Assembly (NCBI GenBank): GCA_036407035.1
Contig: DASXAA010000164.1
Coordinates: 1-64,000, forward strand
Reading direction: 5' to 3'
DNA: 64,000 nt
Origin: JACVRW01 sp036407035
GTDB taxonomy: Bacteria > Actinomycetota > Thermoleophilia > Solirubrobacterales > Thermoleophilaceae
The stretch's first letter is position 1. The number at the start of each line of letters is the position of its first letter. Shown here in pieces: positions 52,498 through 61,668 of this stretch. The notes beneath the pieces were generated by a model. That model was not told where the DNA came from. It did not search any database and saw nothing but the letters and a program-made list of their open reading frames with translations. Both the position numbers and the translations under genes were made by a program.

Positions 52498-53375
52498 GCA
52501 CGCGACCGATCCTCACAACCGCCGGTGGGGGGCTCAAGCCCTTCCGCTCTCGCGCCATGCGCTCGTGGACCGGTCGCATCGGAGCAGCGATCGTCATCGT
52601 GCTGGTACTGGTCGCGGCGATCGGGCCTCTGGTGGCGCCGTACTCGCCGACCGCGATCGTGGGGATCCCCTACCAGGCCCCTTCGGGGCGGTTCCTGCTG
52701 GGCACCGACTCGCTCGGACGCGACGTTCTCAGCAGGGTGCTGTACGGAGGCCGGACGGTGATCGGGCTCGCCAGCGTCGCGACGCTGATGGCCTACCTCG
52801 TCGGTGTGACGATCGGACTGATCGCCGGCTACCGGAGAGGCCTGACGGACGCGACCCTGATGCGGGCCATGGACGTGGTGATCGCGTTCCCGCCGATCCT
52901 GCTCCTGCTCGTGCTGGCAACCGGGGCGGGCGCGAACGCCCTGGTGCTCGTCATCGGCGTCGCCATCACCCACGTTCCGGGCATCGCCCGCGTCGTGCGG
53001 GCTGCGACCCTCGACGTGTCGGTGCGCGGCTACGTTGAGGCGGCCGCGGCCCGCGGGGAGCGGTCGGGTTTCATCCTCGGCCGCGAGATCCTCCCCAACA
53101 TCAGCTCCACGATCCTCGCCGACGTCGGGATCCGGCTCTCGGGCTCGATCCTGCTGGTCGCCTCGGTGAACTACCTGGGGCTCGGCCTGCGGCCGCCGAC
53201 CGCCGACTGGGCGCTCATGATCTCCGAGAACCGGGAGGCGCTCACCACTCAGCCGCCGGCGGTGGTCGTCCCCGCCCTCCTCATCGCCGCGCTGACGATC
53301 GCGGTGAACCTGGTCGCCGACGCGGTCGCGCGCAGCTTCGGTACCTCCGTCGAGGAGCGGGGGGTCGCCAGGTGA
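52494..53375 (+). CDS. ABC importer permease (DppC type)
   Basis: The 293-residue protein has the DppC pattern: SGRFLLGTDSLGRDVLSRVLYGGRTVIGL and the EAA loop EAAAARGERSGFILGREILPNISST, with six hydrophobic segments. It overlaps both neighbours by 4 nt, indicating a tightly coupled transporter operon. Confidence 0.87.
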   Translation: MSTRPILTTAGGGLKPFRSRAMRSWTGRIGAAIVIVLVLVAAIGPLVAPYSPTAIVGIPYQAPSGRFLLGTDSLGRDVLSRVLYGGRTVIGLASVATLMAYLVGVTIGLIAGYRRGLTDATLMRAMDVVIAFPPILLLLVLATGAGANALVLVIGVAITHVPGIARVVRAATLDVSVRGYVEAAAARGERSGFILGREILPNISSTILADVGIRLSGSILLVASVNYLGLGLRPPTADWALMISENREALTTQPPAVVVPALLIAALTIAVNLVADAVARSFGTSVEERGVAR

Positions 53376-55195
53376 GCGAGCCTGCGGTGCGCGCTGAAGG
53401 CCTGCGCGTCGAGCTGCTCTCGGGCACGCCGATCGTGGAGGATCTCGATCTGTCCATCGCCCGCGGACAGACGTTGGGTCTCGTGGGCGAGTCCGGCAGC
53501 GGCAAGACGACGGTGGCCCTCGCGCTGCTGGGCTACCGCCGCGCGGGCGTGAAGATCGCGGGCGGCCGCGTGACGATCGCCGGCGAGACGATGGTTCCGC
53601 GCGTGGAGCGCGAGGTGCGGCGACTGCGGGGCCGCCTCGTGTCGTACGTGCCGCAGGAGCCGGGAATGGCCCTCAACCCTTCCATGCGTGTCGGCGAGCA
53701 GCTGCGCGCGATGCTGCGCTTCCATGCCCCGAGCCGGCAAGCGGGGCCGGCGCTCCGCGAGGCGCTCGAATGGGTCGAGCTGCCGAGCGACGAGCAGTTC
53801 CTGCGCCGCTTCCCCCACCAGCTGTCGGGCGGCCAGCAGCAGCGCGTCGCGATCGCGATCGCGCTCATCTGCCGGCCCGTGGTCGCGGTGCTCGACGAGC
53901 CGACGACGGGGCTGGACGTGCTTGTCCAGGCCGGCCTCCTCGCCGGCGTCCGTCGCCTCCGCGAGGAGAGCCGGCTTACGATGGTCTACGTCTCGCACGA
54001 CCTCGCGGTGGTCGCGTCGATCGCAGACCGGATAGCCGTGATGTACGCGGGCCGGGTGGTCGAGGAGGGCCCGACCGCCGAGCTGATCAGGGCCCCCCGG
54101 CATCCGTACACGCGCGGCCTGATCGAGGCCGTGCCGGACCCGGCCAAGCCGCGCCGGCTGCAGGGCATCCCGGGCGTGGCGATGGGCGTGGGCGGGCGAC
54201 TTCCGGGCTGCCCGTTCGCCCCGCGCTGCTCGCAGCGCGTCCCGCACTGCGACCGCGAGCTGCCCGCCCTGGAGCCGAGCGGCGCCGAGCGCCTCGTGCG
54301 CTGTTTCGAGTGGAAGCGCACTCCTCCACTCGTCCGCCTGCCGCCACAGCTCGCGCGCCTCGAGCGCGACGCGTCCCGTGTGCTGCTGGAAGCCGAGGAC
54401 CTCGCCGCCAGCCACCGCGGCCGGCGCGAGCGCGTGACCGCCGCGGCGGGCGTGTCGTTCGCGATCGAGCGCGGCGAATCCGTGGCGCTCGTAGGCGAGT
54501 CGGGCAGCGGCAAGACGACGATCGCACGCTGCATCGCGGGCCTCCACCGGCCCGATGCCGGACGGATCCTGCTTGACGGCGCGTCGCTGGCGCCGCTCGC
54601 CGCGCAGCGGTCGGTGGAGTCGCGGCGGCGGATCCAGATCGTCTTCCAGAACCCATACGACTCGCTCAACCCGCGCCATACGATCGGCGATGCGATCGCG
54701 CGCCCGGCGCGCCTCCTGCGCGGCCTGAGCCGCGCCGCCGCGCCGGGCGAGGTCGCCTCGGCCCTCGAGCGAGTCCGCCTGCCCGCCGGGATCGCCTCAC
54801 GCTACCCGCCCGAGCTGTCGGGCGGCGAGCGTCAGCGGGTCGCGATCGCGCGCGCCCTGGCCGCCGAGCCGGACCTGCTCATCTGCGACGAGGTGACCTC
54901 GGCGCTCGACGTCTCGGTCCAGGCCGCGGTGCTCGAGCTGATCGCCGACCTCCGGACCACGCTCGGGCTGAGCGTCCTGTTCATCTCGCACGATCTGGGC
55001 GTCGTGGCATGTGTCTGCGATCGGGTCATCGTCCTGCGCGACGGGGTCGTGCGCGAGCAGGGCCCGGCCGGACGCGTACTGGCACACCCGTCCGATCCGT
55101 ACACGATCCAGCTCGTGAGCGCGGCGCCGGCGATCGCGCGCGGCGACGAGGACACCGACGGATACGCAATGCCGGCCACGCCCGCATCACCGTGA
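53372..55195 (+). CDS. ABC importer ATPase, DppD and DppF fused
   Basis: The 607-residue protein contains two full ATPase domains: Walker A GESGSGKTTVA (about residue 35) and GESGSGKTTIA (about 380), signatures LSGGQQQRVA and LSGGERQRVA, and Walker B with DEPTTGLD and DEVTSALD. The first ends with the family's CPFAPRC cysteine region. One gene replaces the usual pair. GTGA overlaps on both sides. The second Walker B has Val in place of Pro in DEP, as in many DppF-like proteins. Confidence 0.87.
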   Translation: MSEPAVRAEGLRVELLSGTPIVEDLDLSIARGQTLGLVGESGSGKTTVALALLGYRRAGVKIAGGRVTIAGETMVPRVEREVRRLRGRLVSYVPQEPGMALNPSMRVGEQLRAMLRFHAPSRQAGPALREALEWVELPSDEQFLRRFPHQLSGGQQQRVAIAIALICRPVVAVLDEPTTGLDVLVQAGLLAGVRRLREESRLTMVYVSHDLAVVASIADRIAVMYAGRVVEEGPTAELIRAPRHPYTRGLIEAVPDPAKPRRLQGIPGVAMGVGGRLPGCPFAPRCSQRVPHCDRELPALEPSGAERLVRCFEWKRTPPLVRLPPQLARLERDASRVLLEAEDLAASHRGRRERVTAAAGVSFAIERGESVALVGESGSGKTTIARCIAGLHRPDAGRILLDGASLAPLAAQRSVESRRRIQIVFQNPYDSLNPRHTIGDAIARPARLLRGLSRAAAPGEVASALERVRLPAGIASRYPPELSGGERQRVAIARALAAEPDLLICDEVTSALDVSVQAAVLELIADLRTTLGLSVLFISHDLGVVACVCDRVIVLRDGVVREQGPAGRVLAHPSDPYTIQLVSAAPAIARGDEDTDGYAMPATPASP

Positions 55196-56289
55196 AGACG
55201 CGCGCCGCGCTCTTCCGCGCGATCGGGGCTCCGCTGGAGGTCCGCGACATCGAGGTGGAGGAGCCGGGCCCCGGCGACGTGCTCGTCCGCATGGCCGCGA
55301 TCGGCATATGCGGCAGCGACCTGCACATCGTGCGGGGGGAGTGGCAGCGTCCGACGCCGATGGTCCTGGGGCACGAGGGCAGCGGCGTGATCGAGGCCGT
55401 CGGCCGCGGGGTCGAGGCGCTGGCGCCGGGCGATCGCGTCGTGCTGTCGTGGGCGCCGGGCTGCGGCGAGTGCGGGCCCTGCGCTCGCGGGCGCCCGGCG
55501 GCCTGCACGCGGCTGCGCGCCGCGATGGGAGCCGGGACGCTGCCCGACGGGTCCACCCGCCTCTCGCTCGCGGGCGAGCCCGTCTACCGGATGACGGCGA
55601 CCGGGGCGATGTCGGAGCTCGTGCTGCTGCCGGAGTCGTCCGCGCTGCCCTGCCCGCCCGGCCTTCCGTTCGAGCAGGCGGCGCTGCTCGGCTGCGCCGC
55701 CCTCACCGGCGTGGGGGCCGTGTTGAACGCGGCCCACCAGGCGCCTGGGGCGACCGCGCTCGTCATCGGGGCGGGCGGCGTCGGGCAGTTCGCCGTCCAG
55801 GGCGCCAGGCTCGCGGGCGCCGCTCGCGTGATCGCCGTGGACCCGGTCGCCGCGCGGCGGCAGCTGGCGCTCGACGTCGGGGCCACCTCGGCGTGCTCGC
55901 CGGACGAGGTCGGCGCTGTGGTGGCCGAGGCGGCCGAGGAGGGCGTCGACTACGCCTACGACGCCGTCGGCTCCCCGGCGACGGCCCAGTTGGCGCTCGA
56001 GCACACGCGCCCGGGCGGGGTCGCGGTGCTGATCGGCATGCCCCCGGCCGGCGCCCGGCTCGATCTCGACCCCGCGCACTTCACGCAGCGGGAGAAGACG
56101 CTGATCGGGACGATCTACGGCTCCGAGGACCCAGCCGTCGGACTTCCGAAGCTGATCGCCGAGGTGGAGCGAGGGGGCCTCGCGCTGCAGCCGCTCGTCG
56201 GGCCCGTCTTCGCGCTCGACGACGCGCAGGAGGCCGTGGAAGCGAGCCTGGCGGGCGAGCCCAAGCGGGTGCTGGTGTCACCGGTGTGA
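55192..56289 (+). CDS. Zinc-dependent alcohol dehydrogenase (MDR family)
   Basis: The 365-residue protein has the catalytic-zinc region ICGSDLHIVRGEW, GHEGSG, the four structural-zinc cysteines in CGECGPCARGRPAAC and the NAD loop VIGAGGVGQFAVQGARLAGA. It oxidises an alcohol or sugar; oxidation of an aldose such as apiose to its lactone, immediately before the ApnL-like step, would fit. GTG start overlaps the ATPase stop; stop overlaps the next start. Confidence 0.83.
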   Translation: MKTRAALFRAIGAPLEVRDIEVEEPGPGDVLVRMAAIGICGSDLHIVRGEWQRPTPMVLGHEGSGVIEAVGRGVEALAPGDRVVLSWAPGCGECGPCARGRPAACTRLRAAMGAGTLPDGSTRLSLAGEPVYRMTATGAMSELVLLPESSALPCPPGLPFEQAALLGCAALTGVGAVLNAAHQAPGATALVIGAGGVGQFAVQGARLAGAARVIAVDPVAARRQLALDVGATSACSPDEVGAVVAEAAEEGVDYAYDAVGSPATAQLALEHTRPGGVAVLIGMPPAGARLDLDPAHFTQREKTLIGTIYGSEDPAVGLPKLIAEVERGGLALQPLVGPVFALDDAQEAVEASLAGEPKRVLVSPV

Positions 56290-58142
56290 GCGCTCTCGCC
56301 GCGGGTCCGCTGACGGCTCGGCTCGACGGCGTCGATCTCGTCGAGGTTCGCGTCGGCCGCACCGAGGTCGTACGCCGGGTCGGCGTCAGAGTGAGAGACC
56401 CTGACTGGGAGACCGTGCGGCCGGCCGTCCACGACGCCGCCGTCCGCGAGCGCCCGGACGGGTTCGCATGCGGCCTCCGCGCCCGCCACCGGAGCGGCCC
56501 GCTCGACTTCTCGTGGCACGGGTCGGTGGCGGGGGCGCGCGACGGCTCACTCGTCTACGAGATGAGCGGGCGGGCGCTCTCCGCGTTCGGCTACGGACGG
56601 ATCGGCATCTGCGTGCTCCACCCACCCAGCGTTGCCGGCAGGTCCTACCGGGCGCACACGCGCGACGGACCCACAGCGGGCAGGCTGCCCGAGCTCGTCG
56701 CTCCGCAACCGATCACCGCCGGAGTGGCCAGTCCCCTCGTGCCCGCATTCACGCGACTCGAGATCGACCTCGAGCCCGACCTGACGGTCCTCTTCGAGCT
56801 CGACGGAGACCTGTTCGAGCTGGAGGACCAGCGCAACTGGGCCGACGGGTCGTTCAAGACCTACTCCACGCCGGTCGGGCTCCCCACGCCGTTCCACGCG
56901 GAGCCGGGGCTGACGATCCGGCAACGTGTCCGGGCTCGGGTGTCGGGGTCGGCCTGTGCCCAGCCGCGACGTCCGACGGGGCCGGACCGGCTGCGGCTAC
57001 GGATCGGCCGTCCGCTCGCGACGAAGCTGCCGCCGGTCGGCCTGTGTCTTGACGCCGACGGGCACCGGCCGGACGCGGCCGCCGCCGGCCTACTCCGGGC
57101 TCTTGCGCCGGCCCACGTTCGCACCGACATCAAGGCCGACCGTGCGGACGCACAGGAGGCACTGGCGGGCGCCGCCGAGACGGCGGAAGCGCTCGGGAGC
57201 AGGCTCGAGCTGGCGCTGGTGCTCGACGGTGACGAGGCGGACGCCACGAGCGCCCTGCGCCGGCTCGGCGACCTGGTCGCCGACCTGCCGCTGGAGCGGC
57301 TGATCGTCCTCCACCGCCGGGAATGGGTGACCGGCCCCCGCTGGGCAGCGCTCGTGCGTGCGGAACTCGCCCCGGCCGCGCCGGTGCTGGTCGGGACCAA
57401 CTTCCACTTCGCGGAGCTGAACCGCGACCGTCCGGACAGCGGTACGGGCGACGGGCTCGTGTACTCCCTGACGCCCCAGGCGCACGACGACGACGAGGCG
57501 ACGCTCGTGCACTCGCTGGAGGCGCAGCGGGCGACGGTCGAGACGGCGCGCACCTTCGCCGCCGGGCGGCCGGTGCACGTCTCGCCGGTTACGCTGAAGC
57601 CGCGACTCAACCCGTACGCGACCGCCCCAGCGCCGGGCGCCCCGAACTACGACGAGCGGCAGCCGTCGCCGTTCGCGGCGGCGTGGACGCTGGGGAGCGT
57701 CAAGCACCTCGCCGAGGGAGGCGCCGCGTCGATCACGTACTTCGAGTCGACCGGACCGAGCGGGATCGTCTTGCGGACCGCGGACGACAATCCGGCGCAG
57801 CCCGTCCCCGCCTACTACGTGCTGCGCGACGTCTGCGCCTGGCGCGACCGGGAGCTCGTCGGCTGCACCTCGTCGGAGCCGCTCGCCGCCGAGGGCCTGC
57901 TCGTCCGGATTGGACGGAGCCTGAGCGGATCGGTGGCAAACCTCACGTCGCGACGGCAGTCGATTCTGCTCGGGCCCTGCGACGCCGACTCAGCCACGGT
58001 GCGGATGCTGGATGACCAGACGGCTCCGGGCGATGCGATCGCCGGCGGGCTTCGGCCCCTCCGCGGAGGCGAGTTGGAGCTCGATCTGCCGCCGTACGCG
58101 GTGGCCAGGATCGAGTTCCGTGACGACGATCAAGGGGGGTAA
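56286..58142 (+). CDS. apnL: Probable D-apionate lactonase (ApnL-like)
   Basis: The 618-residue protein has no common motif. Its layout (N-terminal beta region about 1-250 with LFELEDQRNWADGSFKTYSTP, a central TIM-barrel-like part about 255-510, and a C-terminal beta region) agrees with what I recall of ApnL. ApnL hydrolyses D-apionolactone to D-apionate. Support is the DQRNW(A/T)D-FKTYxTP block; the locus has apiosidase-like and oxidising genes around it. I cannot run a search, so it could be a related but distinct lactonase. GTG start overlaps the dehydrogenase stop. Confidence 0.65.
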   Translation: MSALAAGPLTARLDGVDLVEVRVGRTEVVRRVGVRVRDPDWETVRPAVHDAAVRERPDGFACGLRARHRSGPLDFSWHGSVAGARDGSLVYEMSGRALSAFGYGRIGICVLHPPSVAGRSYRAHTRDGPTAGRLPELVAPQPITAGVASPLVPAFTRLEIDLEPDLTVLFELDGDLFELEDQRNWADGSFKTYSTPVGLPTPFHAEPGLTIRQRVRARVSGSACAQPRRPTGPDRLRLRIGRPLATKLPPVGLCLDADGHRPDAAAAGLLRALAPAHVRTDIKADRADAQEALAGAAETAEALGSRLELALVLDGDEADATSALRRLGDLVADLPLERLIVLHRREWVTGPRWAALVRAELAPAAPVLVGTNFHFAELNRDRPDSGTGDGLVYSLTPQAHDDDEATLVHSLEAQRATVETARTFAAGRPVHVSPVTLKPRLNPYATAPAPGAPNYDERQPSPFAAAWTLGSVKHLAEGGAASITYFESTGPSGIVLRTADDNPAQPVPAYYVLRDVCAWRDRELVGCTSSEPLAAEGLLVRIGRSLSGSVANLTSRRQSILLGPCDADSATVRMLDDQTAPGDAIAGGLRPLRGGELELDLPPYAVARIEFRDDDQGG

Positions 58143-58145
58143 CGA

Positions 58146-59129
58146 ATGCGTGCCGCGATGATCAGCCAGCTCGGCCGGCCGCCGGCCGTGGCCGAGACCT
58201 CGGACCCGGCGCCGGGCCCCGGGGAGACGCTCGTCGAGGTCATAGCGTCGTCGCTGAATCCGATCGACATCAACGTGGGGGCCGGGCGCTTCTTCGCCGG
58301 GCACCCGCCGCTGCCGTACGTGCCGGGGTGCGAGGCCGTGGGCCGCGTGCTGAGCTCGGGAGCGGTGGACCCGGGAACGCTCGTCTGGGTGTTCGGGCAG
58401 CGGTTCGGGACCGCGCACAACGGCGGGCTCGCCGATCGCGCGGTCGCTGGCGACGGGGACGTAACGGCGCTGCCCGACGGCGCCCCGCCCGCGATCGCCG
58501 CGGCGCTCGGCATCGCCGGCGTGGCCGGCTGGCTTCCGCTCAGCTGGCGCGCGCCGGTGCGCCCCGACGACCGCGTGCTGGTGCTCGGGGCGACCGGCAC
58601 CGTAGGGCTTGTTGCCGTGCAGACGGCGCGGCTGCTTGGCGCGGGGCATGTCGTCGCCGCGGGTCGCAGCGCCCAGGGACTGGAGCGGGCTCTCGAGGCC
58701 GGCGCGGAGGCCTGCGTCTCACTGGAGGGACAACCGGTAGCGGAGATGGCCCGTCAGTTCCGCGAAGCGTTCGGCGGACAGGGCCCGACCTATGTGGTCG
58801 ACCCACTGTGGGGCGAGCCGGTGCAGGCCGCGCTCGAGGCCGCGGCCCCGGGAGCCCGCATCGTCAACCTCGGTCAGAGCGCGGGGCCCAGCGCGCAGCT
58901 GACCTCGGCGGCGGTGCGCGGGAAGCAGCTCGAGATCTACGGGCACCTGAACTTCGCCGTGCCGCGGGACGTGCTGGGCGCCGCCCACCGCACGCTGATC
59001 GACCACGCGGACGCCGGCCGGCTGCGGATCCCCATCGCCCAGGTCGACCTCGACGACATCGGCGCGGCGTGGGAGCGCCAGGCACGGGGAGCGAGCGAGA
59101 AGCTCGTGGTGTGGGTCCGCGAGCGCTAG
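58146..59129 (+). CDS. Zinc-less MDR-family oxidoreductase (quinone reductase type)
   Basis: The 327-residue protein has the MDR fold (GETLVEVIASSLNPIDINVGAGRF, PYVPGCEAVGRV, VLVLGATGTVGLVAVQTARLLGAGHV) without the catalytic-zinc ligands, so a quinone- or enoyl-reductase-like NADPH enzyme is likely. It is the last gene of the nine-gene plus operon, with AAGGGGGG before the ATG and 3 bp after the apnL-like stop. The degenerate copy at 41172-41370 is closely related. Confidence 0.8.
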   Translation: MRAAMISQLGRPPAVAETSDPAPGPGETLVEVIASSLNPIDINVGAGRFFAGHPPLPYVPGCEAVGRVLSSGAVDPGTLVWVFGQRFGTAHNGGLADRAVAGDGDVTALPDGAPPAIAAALGIAGVAGWLPLSWRAPVRPDDRVLVLGATGTVGLVAVQTARLLGAGHVVAAGRSAQGLERALEAGAEACVSLEGQPVAEMARQFREAFGGQGPTYVVDPLWGEPVQAALEAAAPGARIVNLGQSAGPSAQLTSAAVRGKQLEIYGHLNFAVPRDVLGAAHRTLIDHADAGRLRIPIAQVDLDDIGAAWERQARGASEKLVVWVRER

Positions 59130-59159
59130 GCTGGCCGGTCTCCGCCTCGCGGTGGCGCA

Positions 59160-59792
59160 TCACCGCTGCACCCGCGGGTCCTGGGTGGCGTCGGCATACA
59201 TGGGCGGGCAGCCGTGATCGATCGCTTCGGGCCGCAGCTCGTAGTGCCAGGGTTCGTTGACGTAGACCTGGCACAGCCCGTACCTGGAGCCGTGGTCGGA
59301 CAGCCACGCCGTGGCATCGAAGGGGCCGATGTCGACAGCGTCCCCCGACACGTGAGCAGACGTGTTGGGCGTGGCCACCCATCGGGCAGCTTCCCTCTCT
59401 GAGCCGTACTTCGAGACCGCCTCCTGGAGGAGGTGCTCCTGGTACTGCGGGGAACGCCAGCCGCTGTCGACGAAGAGCTCGACGCCGTCGTCCGCGGCTG
59501 CGGTTGCAGCCTGGCGCAGGGCATCGAGGAGAGCCGGGTGAATGTTGGCCACGCCCGGAATCTCGTCATCGAAGACCGTCGTGCCTTCGGGGACGGCCCC
59601 GTCAGCCTCGCCAAGTGCACCACGGTGCTCACCGCGAAGGGCGTGGATCGCCGATGCGGCAGTCGAGGACGAGGACGCCAGTAACTGGGAGCCGACGGCC
59701 GCGGCGATCGCCGCGAGGACGAACAGCAGGCCGGCGACACGGAGCCTGCTGGTCCGGCGGGTCGTTGGTCGTGCCGGTTCGCTGTGGGTCAT
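59160..59792 (-). CDS. VanY/M15-type D-alanyl-D-alanine carboxypeptidase
   Basis: The 210-residue protein has an N-terminal membrane anchor (LRVAGLLFVLAAIAAAVGSQLL) and the M15 zinc-peptidase motifs: VDSGWRSPQYQ, SAHVSGDAVDIGP (SxHxxGxAxD) and NEPWHYEL. It trims the terminal D-Ala from peptidoglycan precursors outside the membrane, reducing vancomycin targets or remodelling the wall. It is divergent from the VanR-like gene at 59880, 87 bp away, and converges on the plus operon's last gene. Confidence 0.83.
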   Translation of the reverse strand: MTHSEPARPTTRRTSRLRVAGLLFVLAAIAAAVGSQLLASSSSTAASAIHALRGEHRGALGEADGAVPEGTTVFDDEIPGVANIHPALLDALRQAATAAADDGVELFVDSGWRSPQYQEHLLQEAVSKYGSEREAARWVATPNTSAHVSGDAVDIGPFDATAWLSDHGSRYGLCQVYVNEPWHYELRPEAIDHGCPPMYADATQDPRVQR

Positions 59793-59879
59793 GCCCTCCA
59801 GTCAAGGCAGCGCGGTGTTGCCGGCACGTATGCGGTTTTCGATATGCCGACGATATGCGCCGGCTCGTAGCATCCGGGC

Positions 59880-60563
59880 ATGCGTGTCTTGCTCGTTGAG
59901 GACGAGCCCTACATGGCGGACGCCATCCGCGACGGCCTACGCCTGGAAGCGATCGCGGCCGACATCGCCGGGGACGGCGACACGGCTCTCGAGCTGCTGA
60001 GCGTCAACGCCTATGACATCGCCGTCCTCGATCGCGACATCCCCGGGCCCTCCGGTGACGAGATCGCCGAACGCATCGTCGCCTCCGGAAACGGCATGCC
60101 GATCCTCATGCTCACCGCTGCCGACCGGCTCGACGACAAGGCCTCCGGGTTCGAGCTCGGCGCCGACGACTACCTCACGAAGCCGTTCGAGCTCAAAGAG
60201 CTCGTGCTCAGGCTCAGAGCGCTCGACCGCAGGCGTGCACACAACAGGCCGCCTGTGCGAGAGATCGCGGGCCTGCGGCTGGACCCGTTCCGCCGCGAGG
60301 TCTACCGCGACGGCCGCTACGTCGCGCTCACGCGCAAGCAGTTCGCGGTGCTCGACGTTCTCGTCGCTGCCGAAGGCGGTGTCGTCAGCGCCGAAGAGCT
60401 CCTGAAACGGGCGTGGGATGAGAACGCGGACCCGTTCACCAACGCCGTGCGCATCACGATCTCGGCACTGCGCAAACGCCTCGGCGAACCCTGGATCATC
60501 GCTACCGTGCCGGGCGCCGGATACCGCATCAGCACCGGGCGCGAGGGAGGAGACAATGGATAG
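59880..60563 (+). CDS. OmpR-family response regulator (VanR-like)
   Basis: The 227-residue protein has a receiver domain (VEDEPYMADAI acidic pair, phospho-acceptor about Asp51 in AVLDRDIPG, Lys in YLTKPF) and a C-terminal winged helix (TRKQFAVLDVLVAAEGGVVSAEELL, then RITISALRKRLG and GAGYRI). It probably activates the divergent carboxypeptidase gene. Its stop overlaps the kinase gene by 8 nt. Confidence 0.85.
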   Translation: MRVLLVEDEPYMADAIRDGLRLEAIAADIAGDGDTALELLSVNAYDIAVLDRDIPGPSGDEIAERIVASGNGMPILMLTAADRLDDKASGFELGADDYLTKPFELKELVLRLRALDRRRAHNRPPVREIAGLRLDPFRREVYRDGRYVALTRKQFAVLDVLVAAEGGVVSAEELLKRAWDENADPFTNAVRITISALRKRLGEPWIIATVPGAGYRISTGREGGDNG

Positions 60564-61668
60564 AGCCCCCGGCCTCAGCGTTCGCCTCAAGCTCACCCTC
60601 AGTTACGCCGGGTTCCTCATGCTCGCAGGCGCCCTGCTCCTCGCGGTCGTGTGGGTGTTCCTGCTTCGCTACGTACCCGACGGTGGGGCCCTACGACCAC
60701 CCGGCGGCTTCGGTCCCACCCGCTCCGACCTCCTTGACGCCTTCACTCCGAAGGCGGCCATCGCGCTGGCGGCCCTGCTGGTGTTCGGTCTCGTGGGTGG
60801 GTGGCTTCTCGCCGGGCAGATGCTCGCCCCCCTGACTCGCATCACCGACGCGACACGCTTCGCCGCGACCGGATCGCTCGCCCACCGAATCCGGCTCGAG
60901 GGCCGCAGCGATGAGTTCCGCGAGCTCGCCGACGCCTTCGACACCATGCTCGCGCGCCTCGAAGCACAGGTCGCCGAACAGCGGCGATTCGCCGCCAACG
61001 CCTCCCACGAGCTGCGCACCCCGCTGGCCGTCACGCAGACGCTTCTCGACGTGGCGCAGAAGGATCCGACCCGCGACAACGGCGAACTCGTCGACCGCCT
61101 CCGCGCCGTCAACACCCGAGCGATCGACCTGACCGAAGCATTGCTCCTGCTCAGCCGCGCCGACCAGCGGTCCTTCATCCCGGAACACGTCGACCTGTCC
61201 CTCATGGCCGAGGAAACCGCCGAGACCCTCCTCCCCCTGGCAGAGGAACGCGGGGTCACCATCGAGACCTCTGGCGACATGGCCCCCGCCATCGGCTCAC
61301 CCGCCCTCCTGCTGCAGATGACGACAAACCTCGTGCACAACGCGATCGTCCACAACCTGCCCGACCAGGGGAACGTGTGGGTCACGGCCAGCGTTCACGC
61401 CGAGACCGTGGCGCTCACCGTCGAGAACACCGGCGAGAAGCTCACCCCACAGCTGATCACCACGCTCGCCGAGCCGTTTCAGCGCGGCACTCAACGCATA
61501 CGCACCGACCAGGCAGGCGTCGGCCTCGGCCTGGCGATCGTCAAGAGCATCACCCAAGCACACGACGGAGTCCTCAGCCTCGCTGCCCGGGCCGCCGGGG
61601 GACTCCGCGTCACGGTGGAGCTGCCCGCCGCCGTTGCGCTCAGGTTGATGCCAGGAGGAGATCCCTAG
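60556..61668 (+). CDS. Sensor histidine kinase (VanS-like)
   Basis: The 370-residue protein has two transmembrane segments (about residues 12-38 and 60-85), a short extracellular loop rich in Gly/Pro, a HAMP linker, the phospho-His box NASHELRTPLA, N box NLVHNAIVHN and G box GVGLGLAIVKS. The short sensor loop suits a wall-antibiotic or membrane signal. ATG preceded by GGAGGAG. Its stop overlaps tail to tail with the collagen-like gene (61665-61668). Confidence 0.85.
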   Translation: MDRAPGLSVRLKLTLSYAGFLMLAGALLLAVVWVFLLRYVPDGGALRPPGGFGPTRSDLLDAFTPKAAIALAALLVFGLVGGWLLAGQMLAPLTRITDATRFAATGSLAHRIRLEGRSDEFRELADAFDTMLARLEAQVAEQRRFAANASHELRTPLAVTQTLLDVAQKDPTRDNGELVDRLRAVNTRAIDLTEALLLLSRADQRSFIPEHVDLSLMAEETAETLLPLAEERGVTIETSGDMAPAIGSPALLLQMTTNLVHNAIVHNLPDQGNVWVTASVHAETVALTVENTGEKLTPQLITTLAEPFQRGTQRIRTDQAGVGLGLAIVKSITQAHDGVLSLAARAAGGLRVTVELPAAVALRLMPGGDP

